Below are positions 45,765 through 56,373 of a stretch of 64,000 nucleotides of DNA, one piece after another. This DNA comes from Collybia mongolica (taxonomy: Eukaryota; Basidiomycota; Agaricomycetes; Agaricales; Clitocybaceae): positions 558,001 through 622,000 of the forward strand of contig JAAXNY010000001.1 of the NCBI GenBank assembly GCA_013420905.1. The letters are read 5' to 3'. The notes under the pieces were generated by a model. The model had not been told where the DNA came from. It saw only the letters and a list, made by a program, of their open reading frames with translations, and did no database searches. Position 1 is the stretch's first letter. Each line of letters starts with the position of its first letter. The position numbers and the translations under genes are program-made.

Positions 45765-48166
45765 ATGTCGACCCCACCTGCAGGAACGGACGCGAGCGAC
45801 AATAGAGCACGATTGCTACATGACAAGGTGTGAAACCCGTTCTTTTCTTTGACGAAGGAAAATGGTTTTGGCGCTTGGTAGCTTTCGCCAGGGCTCAGTG
45901 CGTCTCAGCTTTGGAGTGATGATTATTGGTTTGGGTTGGCATCCAAAACCTCATAACTTCCCTGTCTTCGAAGAAACCAAGAGTCCGAGACAGTGGTCCC
46001 TTGTGGACGATATACCTTGGCCCATAGGACCAGGTGGCCCCAATTGTGTTGGACGACCCATAGCGTTATTAAACATCCTGTGCTCAGGGCAACCCAGAGT
46101 CGGGGCAGTGCTCTATTTTTTCTTTCGTTACCATCAACAAATCTTAAAAACGAGTTCTAATTTTATCTTTTCAGACTAGTTATAGTATCATTCCAACCCC
46201 CCCTTCTCCAACCAGTACTTCTCCTACTCTCTCACAATCTACCTCAAATTCAACCTCTACTCAATCCCCTTCCCCGCCTCACCCAAGGACACCCCGTCGC
46301 AGCCGCTCACGGACGCGGACACGCTACCCAGATCTCGGCCGCGTGCCTCTGCATCGGCGGGGCAAATCGAAGACCTATGAACGACTGGAAGATCTTTTAC
46401 GCGAAGCCGGATACAAGGAGACACGAGTGTTCACTCCAGAAGGAGAGCGTGGTGAAAACGGATCATCCGGCGAGCATGGGGTCAGGCCCAACGTCGATCA
46501 AGGGAGCATGAGAGGCGGAGTCGGTGCGGTAGTGGAGTTCCTCGCTGGCTTGATGCCCGGCGTACCCTCTGTGAGTCGATCATCAAGCGTTCGTTGCGCG
46601 GAGACGAAAGAAGAACGCCCTGGCGCCGACGAACCGATAGCAAGCACCTCCCCACAGACATATTCCCCGCCTGCGTCGCCTTTGACGCTCAGGCAGACGC
46701 AGAAGCAGAAAGAAAGGACGCCGATGTCGAGTGGATCACACTCGCCGGTCGCAATGACATCGTCAACGGAGGGCGTGGAGCCAACACCCCGAGCAAGGCG
46801 CCGGCCTCCTGTGACGCACCATGCCCACACCCTACCACCGCGCGCGCAAGAACCGCAGCGGCCGACCCACCAACTTGTGCACCGCGCATCGGACCAATAT
46901 TCGTATGCATCTCAACGACCGCACCTTGAGACCCGGGGATCGCGGGCCTCGCTGCATCAACAAATGCCTCCCCCGCCGATGAGTGCCAGCCATATGGGGC
47001 AACCGCGGCCCTCGCGTGCAGGAGCGTATCTGCGGCACATGGCGTCCACGCCCAACATGCCGAAACGCAGCCCCACGTCGGTGCACCGTACAGCACGGAG
47101 GCAGGCACTGATGAGCGACGGCGATGTGTCAAAGTTCAACGATCCTCCGCTTCCGCCTACGTGGCTGGAGAGCGTGGCGCGAGCAGTGTTATTTGGGGGG
47201 ATGGGGGCGTACGTCGGGGGCCCTACCAACCCCCCTACCATCGTCGAGCCGGCACCGTCGCCGTCGTACGCGAGGACACTCAGGCCCACGCGGAGTTCGC
47301 TGTCGCAAGCGTCCCATGTTCGATCCCGCATTTCCAAGAGCGGGTTGTCGGATCGGACAAATACGCCGAACGACTCGCTGGCTCCGCCAGAGCTATTCTT
47401 GCGGATCGAGCGTGGACGTGCGGGGAAGAGTACAGGTGAGGTCAGCAGGACGAGGGTTGTTTGTAGGAGTGCGCCGGCGAGCCGGGCTGGCTCGCATGTG
47501 CGAGGTGGAGACGAGGGTATGAAGAAGAAGGCGAGGGTGGGAAAGGAAAAGAAGACCAGGAACGGTGAAGAACGGCGACTGCCGAGTTTGGCGAGCACGC
47601 AGGTGGAGGGTGATGCTTGGACCAGGAAGCGAGACGGGAATCGGTATCTGAGTGGATGGGGTATCGAGCCTGATTCGGAGGACGACGGCGATGTTGAAGA
47701 CCGACAAAGCTCCAGTGAGGATGAAGAGGAACTGGATTTGGCAAGGATACTGGTCCCTCCGAAGAGGCAGAATTCAATCAAGAGCCTGCGGAAGCATTTG
47801 GCCGCGAACGAAGACGCGGGCTCGAGCGCGACTGCAAATTTGAAGAAAGCCGCGGCTGGACTGCGTGCGGGGCGCGGGATAAGTGTCGGCTCCGCTAGGA
47901 CAAGCAGAAGCGAGAGTACGCGCCAGAGTATACGCGAGGACGATTGGGATGGTAGCGAGGGGGAAGAATGGGGACGGGGCTGGGTCAAAAAAGACAAGCG
48001 GAGAAATTCGGAAGAAGATGACGATGATGAGACATATGCTGGATTTTTAGCGGCCGGACGCGGCGGCGGGGTAAAGGGACCTGGATTTGGAAGCGGGAGG
48101 AGTGGGATAGGGAGAAGTAGACTTGGGTTACCTGGGCCTTGGGGTTTAATTGGAGGAGGATCCTAG
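45765..48166 (+). CDS. Unrecognised basic, Ser/Arg-rich protein
   Basis: Exon one, 45765-45827, encodes MSTPPAGTDASDNRARLLHD and a Lys. After an intron of 347 nt, exon two, 46175-48166, follows in frame (TSYSIIPTPPSPTS, RRSRSRTRTRYPDLG), giving 684 residues. A short ordered-looking segment is KTYERLEDLLREAGYKETRV, perhaps a helix pair. A second is DPPLPPTWLESVARAVLFGG. The rest is low complexity: Pro/Ser/Arg-rich, a Lys run (KKKARVGKEKKTR), acidic clusters (DSEDDGDVEDRQSSSEDEEEL, EEDDDDETY) and a Gly-rich end. I see no enzyme motif, signal peptide or membrane helix. The composition suggests a nuclear or scaffold protein, which is a guess. It converges with the gene at 48620-50447. Confidence 0.72.
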
Positions 48167-48619
48167 AGGCGGATCCAACACTTATATGTTGTTCAATTCT
48201 CAGGACTTCATCGCTTGCACCGTGGATCTCTTATTTCTTTTCCGACACCAATGTTATTCTCCCTACGTCGCCCCCCCCCCCTCGAGCATCGGCATCCCTA
48301 ATCCTTTTCCCCGGTCAATTATTAGGCACACTGTTGGCGCGTTCTTCACAGCGTCGAACCTATTATTACATACATACATACACATACATCTATACACCAA
48401 CATTCGTTATTACCCTTATATATAGTAATGGGGGGCGATCCACCTCCACGTTTCTACAGTCTTACGGCTACTTGGTATTATCATCCTACGACACAGATCT
48501 CCGCGCGGCCATTACGAACACGGATATGGGTTATAATCTATAACTTCAAGTGCAGTCCTAGATGCATACTTATGGCATCCGTCAATTCATTGCGATCCTC
48601 CGTTCGGCACCACGAAGGT
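48167..48619. other. Tail-to-tail spacer with a (CATA)n tract
   Basis: 3' flanks of two convergent genes. Includes a run of nine C (about 48271-48280) and a CATA-type microsatellite at 48368-48390. Confidence 0.5.
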
Positions 48620-50447
48620 TCAGGAAAGCCGATTCTCGACGGAGTATTCACGCTTTCGCTTCAGGCTAACTGAATTCACATTTTGGGAGGTTTCCGAGGA
48701 TGGAACAGCACCCCTAGGTGAAGGGTCGGATATGAGAGGTATGGAACCGACTGCGGGTGGGCCTTGAGGTGCCACCGTGTCGGATATCGCAGGGACTCCG
48801 GCGGTGTCGCACTCAAGATCAATAGCATCTGTTGTATCCTTTGACGTGATGTCAACGGTCAAAGTATTCCCTGGCGCCGAACCCTTGGGAACAGACATCT
48901 TAGATGGGACGTGAGTTAACGGCTTGATAATAATCTTCGGGAGCCGTTGACCGAATGGGCGTGTATCCTGTCTCGATGTGGAAGCTGGTGCGGGGGCATG
49001 GTGTTTTATCAGGGCCAAATGGGCCAAGGTCTTTCCGCCACCAGCTCCTTCTGGTGGAGCGGTATTTGTGAGAGACGTTTCACCCAAAGGCTGTCGTGCC
49101 CTACTCGAGGCGGCTACGGAGGGATCGTCTTGAACAAGCGGTACCTTCACGTCAGCCTTTGGCTTTCTGGAGCGACCCTTTTTACTAAAATCGTCGGCGA
49201 CAGGCACTTTTGCGGCATCCACTCCTGGCGACGATACCGGAGGAACAGGTTTTGTTACTATTCTCGGAGGCTTTGGCATGATTTGCTTCGGCTGGACTCG
49301 CGGAGGCTCTTCTCTCGAAACAGCAGCCTGGCGAGCCCCGGCAGTTGGCTTCGACCTGCGCCCATATCGTGAAACACCTTCACTAGGCCGAGTGGTTGAG
49401 GGTTTCGAAGCCGCTGAAAATTAACGAATTCAACGAAGACTATAGCTAAATGAAATTTGACAATTTACAATGAAGGTGATCCAGCGTCTCGCGAACTCGG
49501 TGACGTGAATTGACAAGAAAAGGCATTTCTTGGGTCATCCGTAGGTCTGAGAAGATATATCAAGAAATCTTGCAGTCGGTTGCGAGGTGAAGACACATAC
49601 CAAATCCGAAGTTGAAATCTCCAGCCTCGAGATACGGACCGCGTCGGATCTCCATGTTTGATATAGCCTTTTTCATGATGGCATCCATGAGATGCATGTG
49701 AGCTTCGTAGAAATTATTCGCGATTATTGTGAGAAGCTGATAACAAAAAATTGAAAGTGAGATAGGGAAAGTGGAAGCAAAGGCGTACGTACATTGGGCA
49801 CTCCGTCTCCGAGCCGCTCAAGTCCAAATTGTGTCCTTAAATACTCGTTCGCCCAGCGATCGAGATCAACAAATCCTTCCAGTAATTGGGGTGGCGTCCG
49901 GCGCGTTGGTTCTGGGTCTTCTTCACCTTCCTTGTCTCGGTTTGCTAACATTTGCATCATCCCTGTTACAAACTGCGATGGATGGTTGAACTGTAACATT
50001 GTCAAACTATTTTCTGTGAGGAGACCTAACAAGAACTCACTTCAACGTTAACTCGATTGGATAACGGAGGGCTGACTTGTCGCGTAGCATATTCACAAAG
50101 AAGGGGAGTATTATGATTTATCCAGTGTGCGGTTGCCTGTCGAGGGCGCTGTTAGCACAATCATCACTTTTGACGTTCTGGTATCGCAGACATACCCTCG
50201 AAACCGGTGGCTGGTTCACGAAAACTGGCAGATCATCAGAATCATAGTCGAAAGTGGCATCGTGGGCTTGTATCCCTCCACCCCCACCTTCAATGGAAGG
50301 ATAATAGCTATTCACTTCAACCACGCTTTCATCTTCCGAGATTCCATCCACTCCGGGTTCAAATAATGTGATACCAGCGGTTTGAGCTGCAGGAGGGGGG
50401 CTCGAAGGCATCAGCAGTGATACGTCGATACATCCGATACCATTCAT
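48620..50447 (-). CDS. Unrecognised protein, possibly nuclear
   Basis: The start at 50447 (MNGIGCIDVSLLMPSS) leads to an acidic Ser/Pro segment, then spliced segments ATAHWINHNTPLLCEYAT, FNHPSQFVTGMMQMLANRDK, LLEGFVDLDRWANEYLRTQF, LLTIIANNFYEAHMHLMDAI and KKAISNMEIRRGPYLEAGDF, which look like a helical domain. A long basic, Pro-rich C-terminus follows (SRYGRRSKPTAGARQ, KKGRSRKPKADVKVP, the latter AT-hook-like) and ends KRKREYSVENRLS with the stop at 48622-48620. About six exons with short introns. I do not recognise the family. The basic tail with KRKR suggests nuclear location, which is inference. It is convergent with the gene at 45765-48166. Confidence 0.65.
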
Positions 50448-51522
50448 GGTTCTTGCGTCTAATAGATAAAAAAGAAAAAAGAGCAACGAGTGAGACGCGT
50501 GTCAAAGAGGTCAAGGCTGGTGTCCGGCACGAAGTAGGTGTAGAAGATGTGAATTAAGCTTTCCTTTAGAGGAAAAAATATCGGTGGCACCTGGCAACAA
50601 TCCTCATTGTTCCTTACCTCAAAGCTTTAATTTTCCAGCTCCACCATGATTTTGGCAACAAAGGGAAAAGCGCGGGTGGCGGAATGTGGGGGCGCAATAC
50701 ATCGGAAAGAATTGAGATTGAGACAACTCAGGTTCGCAGGGGAGAATGGCTCTCAAGGCAGCAGTTTTTCTCTGATGTCAAGGAGAAATCGTCGAAATAG
50801 CGAACTTTGGATGGAAGGATAAACCGAAAGGTTCGGGCTCTCGATCCGAAGGATGGGTTGTTTGTCAATGTCCTTGAAACCACGCACCGCGTCGCCTAAA
50901 TTGGTTGTGCACTACCATGATGCCACAACCAGAATTGTTGGATTCAAATTGACCTCGTATCTCGTTTGTGTAATCAATACCCAACCTTTTTATTCCAAAC
51001 GCGTCCCAGTCCAAATTTTTAGACGATTGCCGACAGTGTCGAAGTCAATTTGAAGCAGTCCTTGAGCAGTCTATGTGTGCACCGACCCTACCCGAAGTAT
51101 TGAGCAACAAAGCCATATAGAAACCTGCCTGACTTACAGTGGAAGGGACATGGATCAGTTCTTCCATCAGCCTGACAAACGTGCGCGATAAAATGAAAAA
51201 CAGGACCTCAATGAATCCGTGCCGGTATGCCACTGATTATGATGTTCAAGCTTTTTCATATCCGATGTCCCTCCCAGGCTGCGCATTCCCCTCGCGAGTG
51301 GCATAAATGGCTCTGCCACCCTTCTGTTTGTTTGTGTCGTTCACTCACCGAATCCGTCACAGGAGATAGGTATAAAGGAGCCTCTGCAGCGCCCTTCATT
51401 CCCTAGCAATCGCCTTCGTACCTACCCCAGGATTTTCACTCTACTCAGATCAATCGAATACTTTCGCAAGTATGCGATCCACTTTGCAGGCTTGTGCGAC
51501 GACTAACCATACATGTAGTAAT
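50448..51522. other. Intergenic between a minus-strand gene and the SMP gene
   Basis: No gene supported. A TATAAA at 51371-51376 lies about 150 bases before the SMP start, and a CCCCT element (51288-51292, the stress-response-element core in fungi) about 230 bases before it. Short frames on both strands around 50850-51230 carry no motif. Confidence 0.45.
51371..51376 (+). promoter_or_regulatory. Likely TATA box of the SMP-domain gene
   Basis: TATAAA about 150 bases upstream of the start codon. The spacing allows a leader of roughly 100 bases. Called on sequence and position only. Confidence 0.45.
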
Positions 51523-51808
51523 ATGCCTCAAAAAACACCTATGTCTCCATCTAGCGCATCGCGCATTCAATCAAGTCAGGTATGGGCACTCGGTATGTAT
51601 AACACGCACGTGCATCAGGCTCATGCTCCTTTGGTAGGCCAAGGGTGGAAATCCCACTGGGAAGGCTACTTTCTCAGCAAGGGCGCAGTCTGCCGGCGCC
51701 ACGAACGTTAACAAGGGCATCGTAGGAGGCGGTGCGGGCAAAACAACAGGTGATGCAGGTGGCGGGGCTGCTAAACCTTCTGCAGGTGGGAAGGCGCCTA
51801 AGAAATAA
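51523..51808 (+). CDS. Small SMP-domain (seed-maturation-like) protein
   Basis: Two exons, 51523-51579 and 51638-51808, give 75 residues. The text MPQKTPMSPSSASRIQSSQ joins to AKGGNPTGKATFSARAQSAG, which is the RIQSSQAKGG...FARAQSA pattern of the SMP family seen in plant seed-maturation proteins and in many small fungal proteins. The C-terminus is Gly/Ala/Lys-rich (GGGAGKTTGDAGGG, GGKAPKK) and probably disordered. In fungi such proteins are often abundant and stress-linked, but no activity is known. A possible TATA box and a CCCCT stress-type element lie upstream. The splice restores the conserved motif exactly. Confidence 0.82.
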
Positions 51809-52507
51809 TCAATCTGTGTTGGATCTACGTAGGGATCGGCGGGAGGTTACGTGAATGTTTAACTCGGATTGGAAGATATCTTCGTGATTGGTACTTGGTA
51901 CGTTCGTGGGTTGGTATGGGTCTCTATGACTCAGAATAGATCCATCATTATCCTTCGGCCACCGAAGAAGCACCCTTTAAGCTCTCCTGGATAGTGCCTT
52001 TTCATTATTATTAGCTGTTCAATTGGCTCGGGTGAATAATTAAGCTTGAGTGGGAAGCCAGAAAGGAAAAAAAAGACTCACATATTAATATTGAATTTCG
52101 GCCGTCCGCCTCCTTCTGACGGTTGGAGCTTTGGGAGATGCAGGTTTTGGGGTTTCGAGCCAAAAATCGTGTTGGGGCAGATTTGATCACCACAGAGCTA
52201 TTAACAGTGGTACCTCTTGTTCGCAACGAGTCGTGACTAGTTGACTAGTCGTAACTGGAAGAGTTCATTCTGGCATGATCGGCCCGGCGTACTCAGCGCC
52301 TCGAGGCAAACCCTCTTCGGCTCAAACCAATTGCCTTTGTTCTCACTTGTGTTCGAAAGATAGGGAAATCTTTGGCTTAAGCTGTGAGTGTGTTATAACT
52401 CTCCAGATTTAATCAAACCAGCATCCTTGAGTTTTAGGTTCTCTTTGCTCCACCATTTAATACTCATCGGTGTTATTCTACGTTATCGGTCCACAAATAA
52501 GGCGCGA
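51809..52507. other. Intergenic upstream of BTB gene 2
   Basis: No coding signal seen. Contains the SMP 3' flank and the BTB promoter side. Confidence 0.5.
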
Positions 52508-53528
52508 ATGGACTTGAGCCTACCATTTGATAATGGGGAGAGCTCAAATAGCCCCCCACCCGTTCCATGGTATGAAGATGGAAACCTGATTCTGGAGGCC
52601 GGGAACACTCGCTTCCGCATCTCGAAAGGCGTCCTCGCTGCGCAGTCTCCCGTCTTTCAGGAAATGCTGTCATTCCCACAGCCTCCAGATGAAGAAATGG
52701 TCGATGGATGTCCGGTCGTACAATTGTATGATGCTCCAGAGGATGTGGGATACTTTTTGAAAGCTATTTACGATTCAAGGTAATCTTTCTCGCTACAGTA
52801 GGTGATACTGATGTTTATCGCGCTCGATAAGCAGTTACTTCGAGCCTCCGCCAACCCCAACGGAAATCAGCATCGTAGCCGGCGTCTTGCGTCTCAGCGC
52901 CAAGTACCAGGTAGACTACCTCTGCCACCGCGCCATCAAGCACTTGGACACACTATACCCATTGACCCTTACCGCATTCGACAAGCGACAGACCATACGG
53001 ACGACACCCTGGAAGGATAATACTGCATTCTTCGTCTCACTCCTTGGACGGGAACTAGACTTGCTTTGGGTGCTCCCCTCCGTCCTGTATTGTGTGTGTA
53101 GTTGTCCCGTAGAGGACATCGTCGAAGGGTTCATGTGGAACGATTCGCGAATGCAGATGGACGGAAATGACCGCGCGAAGTGCCTCCAAGCATTATTAGA
53201 CTTAGCTATCTTGGAGCACCGAGATATACTGAGCTTCCTGACATTCTCTGAAGCTGAGGGGTGTACCTCGCCGAATTCGTGCCAGGCGCATCGGCTTACC
53301 ACGATCAAGGCTTTGAACATGACGCGGGATATCCTGAACCCCCTTGACTCGTTTGATGACCGGTGGGATTGGTTTTCAAAGGGGGTATGCAAGACATGTT
53401 TAGACGTATCGAAGAGTTCGCATTTCGCTGCAAGAGAAGCTCTGTGGGATTCACTCCCGCATATCTTTGGGTTGCCCAAGTGGCTCGAGCTGGTGAATTT
53501 GCGCCAGAAAGCCCTGGAAAAGTCGTGA
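52508..53528 (+). CDS. BTB/POZ-domain protein 2
   Basis: Two exons, 52508-52779 and 52835-53528, give 321 residues; the splice joins AIYDSS to YFEPPPTPTEI in frame. The domain reads WYEDGNLILEAGNTRFRISK, GVLAAQSPVFQEMLSFPQPP, CPVVQLYDAPEDVGYFLKAI and IVAGVLRLSAKYQVDYLCHR, matching the common mushroom BTB layout (DGNLIL, FRVS-like, SPVFQ-ML, VVxLxDxPxDV, LRLSxKYxVDYL). The C-terminal half (LLWVLPSVLYCVCS, NDRAKCLQALLDLA, FAAREALWDSLPHIFGLPKW) is the usual helical tail of these proteins. It shares the architecture with the BTB protein at 44154-45331, but sequence identity is low, so the two are not a recent tandem copy. The partner and function are unknown. Confidence 0.86.
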
Positions 53529-53717
53529 TTTTTGCCATCTTTAAGTATGGGATTCTGCTATGATATTTATGACCACACCACGCATTACCACGACTATTAT
53601 ATGTGTAGTTGTAAAACACTTCGTTAGATGTAATTGTATATCCACTAAGGTTTGTTACTTCTTGGCAGAGCCCGCGGGCGTGGAATGGACCCTCTTTGCG
53701 AATTGTAGAAGAATCTA

Positions 53718-54655
53718 CTACTTGGCTCCAGTGGCCTTTTTCAGACTGGCTAGGATCTTGTCAACTTCAGCGACATATCGGTCGTTAAGTTTCTGGAACT
53801 GTTGAGGCCAGATTAGCGAAAATGGGTTTGTTTGGTCAACAAGATGCTTGCCTCCTCAAGCTCCATAGAGTGCTTGGCGTACTTTCCGCGTTTTAGGCTA
53901 GCCTGGTGTTGTTTGCGAATCTGGACGCGTATATCCTCCGCTTTCCGTTGGGCAGCTGTGTACAACGCGGTACGAGCTTCCACGGTCGGTCTGAAGAAGG
54001 TTAGAATTGCTTTCCGTATAACGGTTGAGGCCTACTTTGGTATGGGAACCTTGATGGTCCTGCTGTCTTGCCTCTGGGGTACTATGTTCGGTATTTTTGA
54101 GTCATAAAGCGCTTGTTCGACAAATTTGATGGTCTACTGGGGTGAGGTAAGCTACACATGAATAAGTGGAAGCTAGGTCTGGTCAAGCCAGGCGAACAAA
54201 TGAAGGTCTCTCACCTTTTCTTCAAATACCGTTATTAACAGTGTCGACCCGTCTCGAACACCAACAGTGGCGACCTCTTCTAGCTTGGTTTCACTCGGGG
54301 AGTTCGGCAACTTGACACGAACAGGGGAAAGAAGCGCGGGTGTAATACGCCCGCTGGCGCGCGTCTCGACCATGGCACATTCTTTTCGATACCATTCGAC
54401 GGACCCTTGCATACTCGTTTCGGCCTTTGCGTATTCCTGTCGGGCGGCTTCGTCCGTAATGGGTTGTTTCGATCCCGGAACGAGGGTTGCTGTGGATTTA
54501 GGTTTCCCTTTCCCTTTATCCTTTGCTGAGGCGTAGTTCCGTGAAAGCAAGAGTTGGCGGTTCGACGAGAGACATGGTCCGATGCGTTTGCACGAGGTTG
54601 CGCGTAATGACGATGCCCCCCCTCGCAGAACCAGACGAAGCAATAGTAGCGACAT
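53718..54655 (-). CDS. RRF1: Mitochondrial ribosome recycling factor
   Basis: Releases mitochondrial ribosomes from mRNA after termination. The start at 54655 gives a basic, hydroxylated N-terminus (MSLLLLRLVLRGGASSLRAT ... SRNYASAKDK) typical of a mitochondrial presequence. The mature part follows: SMQGSVEWYRKECAMVETRA, GRITPALLSPVRV, KLEEVATVGVRDGSTLLITV, then across introns KFVEQALYDSKIP, QDSRTIKVPIPK, PTVEARTALYTAAQRKAEDI, RVQIRKQHQASLKRG and a last exon ending ILASLKKATGAK, with TAG at 53720-53718. The R-x-IRxxRxxxLK helix of the family is present as VQIRKQHQASLKR. It is divergent from the ornithine-carrier-like gene, with a 257-base shared promoter. Confidence 0.88.
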
Positions 54656-54912
54656 CTTGCGAGCAGTTGCGTGTACTCGTGAACACTGAGTATAGTTTTG
54701 TGGCTTGGCTGGCTGGCTTTGGGCAAGTAGTGGCTAAACCAAGCGTCGCGTGGGATAAGTCACGTGAACCGTGAAATTTGTTCCGGATTCGCGAGCCCGG
54801 AGCTTACACGATACTCATTTCCATTTGGCTGTGGATTGCTGTATTACATTTTACAGCAATCGTGGGACGATATATAATGCGCTAGTCGCCCAAACTATAC
54901 ACGAATTCACCC
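54656..54912. promoter_or_regulatory. Shared promoter of ribosome recycling factor and ornithine-carrier-like genes
   Basis: 257 bases between two divergent mitochondrial-protein genes. A TATATAA at 54871-54877 lies about 40 bases from the carrier start codon. Co-expression of the two genes is possible but only inferred. Confidence 0.45.
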
Positions 54913-56078
54913 ATGGAGACCCCACCAGACGCCCTCTCTAGAGACTCCCCGACGATTCGAGCTGTGAAGGATATAACCTTTGGTAGCGTACGGTACGATA
55001 CTCCAACGACGAGTGACCGGGGCTGAACGTCATCCTAGATTGCAGGAATCTGTTCCAAAGTGTTCGAACACCCTTTTGATCTCACGAAAGTACGACTACA
55101 ATCACAAGTACTCGATTCTTCGGCACGATTCAACGGCCCAATAGACTGCTTAAGGAAAACATGGACAAATGAGGGTTTCTTAGGGTTGTATCGTGTGAGT
55201 GGTCTCGTCCAGTCTTACCCCAATGACTCACCCATCGTCCCGCCATCCCTACATAGGGCCTTCCTGCGCCTGTGTTCGGAGCGATGGTGGAGAACGCGAC
55301 ATTGTTTCTCGCTTATAGTGAACTGCAAACCTTGATACGACGTGTCACAAAGCGACCTGTTACTGAGAAATCCACACTATCACAACTTGCACTAGCAGCC
55401 GCCGGCGCAGGCATGATCACTAGCTTTTTGTTGTGCGTACCCGAACCATTTCGGCTTGTGCCCTCACTAACTCCGGCATTCCCGATATTCCTTAGGACCC
55501 CCATCGAACTGGTAAAGTGCAAAATGCAAGTGCAGATGCTGGTTGCCCCCAAGGGAGGTCAGAAGCCCGCAGGTCCCTTTGCTGTCCTCGCTTCCGTCGT
55601 CCGAAACGATGGATTACGCGGTCTGTGGCGGGGCCACACGGGCACCCTTATCCGTGAAACGGGAGGGACCGCTGCCTGGTTCACCACGAAAGAGTTCGTC
55701 GGGCGGCTGCTGGCGACGCGACGCCGCAAGAGGGAGGGCGAGCACTCTGTGACGCTCACGTCTGCCGGGAATGTGGAACTGCGCCCCTGGGAGTCTGCGC
55801 TTTCTGGCGCGTGTGCGGGGGCTGGGTTTAATCTGTCGTTGTTCCCGGCAGATACAGTGAAGAGCGCTATGCAGACTGAGGAGGAGCTACGGCCGAAACA
55901 AGCAGTAGGGGCGAAGCCACCGCCGAGGATGACATTTTGGGGAACGTTTAGAGCGATGTATAGAGCCCAAGGCTTGCGCGGATTGTACGCTGGCTGTGGG
56001 ATTACCATTGCGCGGTCGATACCAAGCAGCGCTATTATCTTCTTGATATACGATGGGCTTAGTAAACACTTTGGATAA
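54913..56078 (+). CDS. ORT1: Mitochondrial carrier, ornithine-transporter-like
   Basis: A six-helix inner-membrane carrier. Exons 54913-54987, 55039-55194, 55257-55432 and 55496-56078 give 329 residues with consistent phases. Carrier signatures appear three times: HPFDLTKVRLQSQ in repeat one, TPIELVKCKMQVQM in repeat two and PADTVKSAMQTEEE in repeat three. The contexts VKDITFGSIAGICSKVFEHP, GLPAPVFGAMVENATLFLAY and RNDGLRGLWRGHTGTLIRET match the Ort1/Arg11 branch, which exchanges ornithine (also arginine and lysine) for H+ or citrulline to supply arginine synthesis. The C-terminus is YDGLSKHFG. Substrate assignment rests on overall pattern, and another basic amino acid carrier remains possible. 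Confidence 0.85.
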
Positions 56079-56373
56079 TAGAGTACATAGACAATAGATG
56101 CCCAACTCTCAGACTCCAGTGAAGAAGAAATGTGACCAGTAAACGAAAGATGACATTGGGTATAGAATGGCTTGTATTCAGACAACATGTGCTTGGCTTG
56201 ACTACATGACTACTAACATAAAGTATGTGCCACCTGTGGCGTATACAGGACTAAAAGTATAGCGAATATAGGTACGAATATGATAGACTATAAGATAGCA
56301 GGAATTGTGCATACAGAATTGTTCCGAATAGCAATAGGTCATTAGTGGATGAGGAATTCTCTGTATTTTCCAT

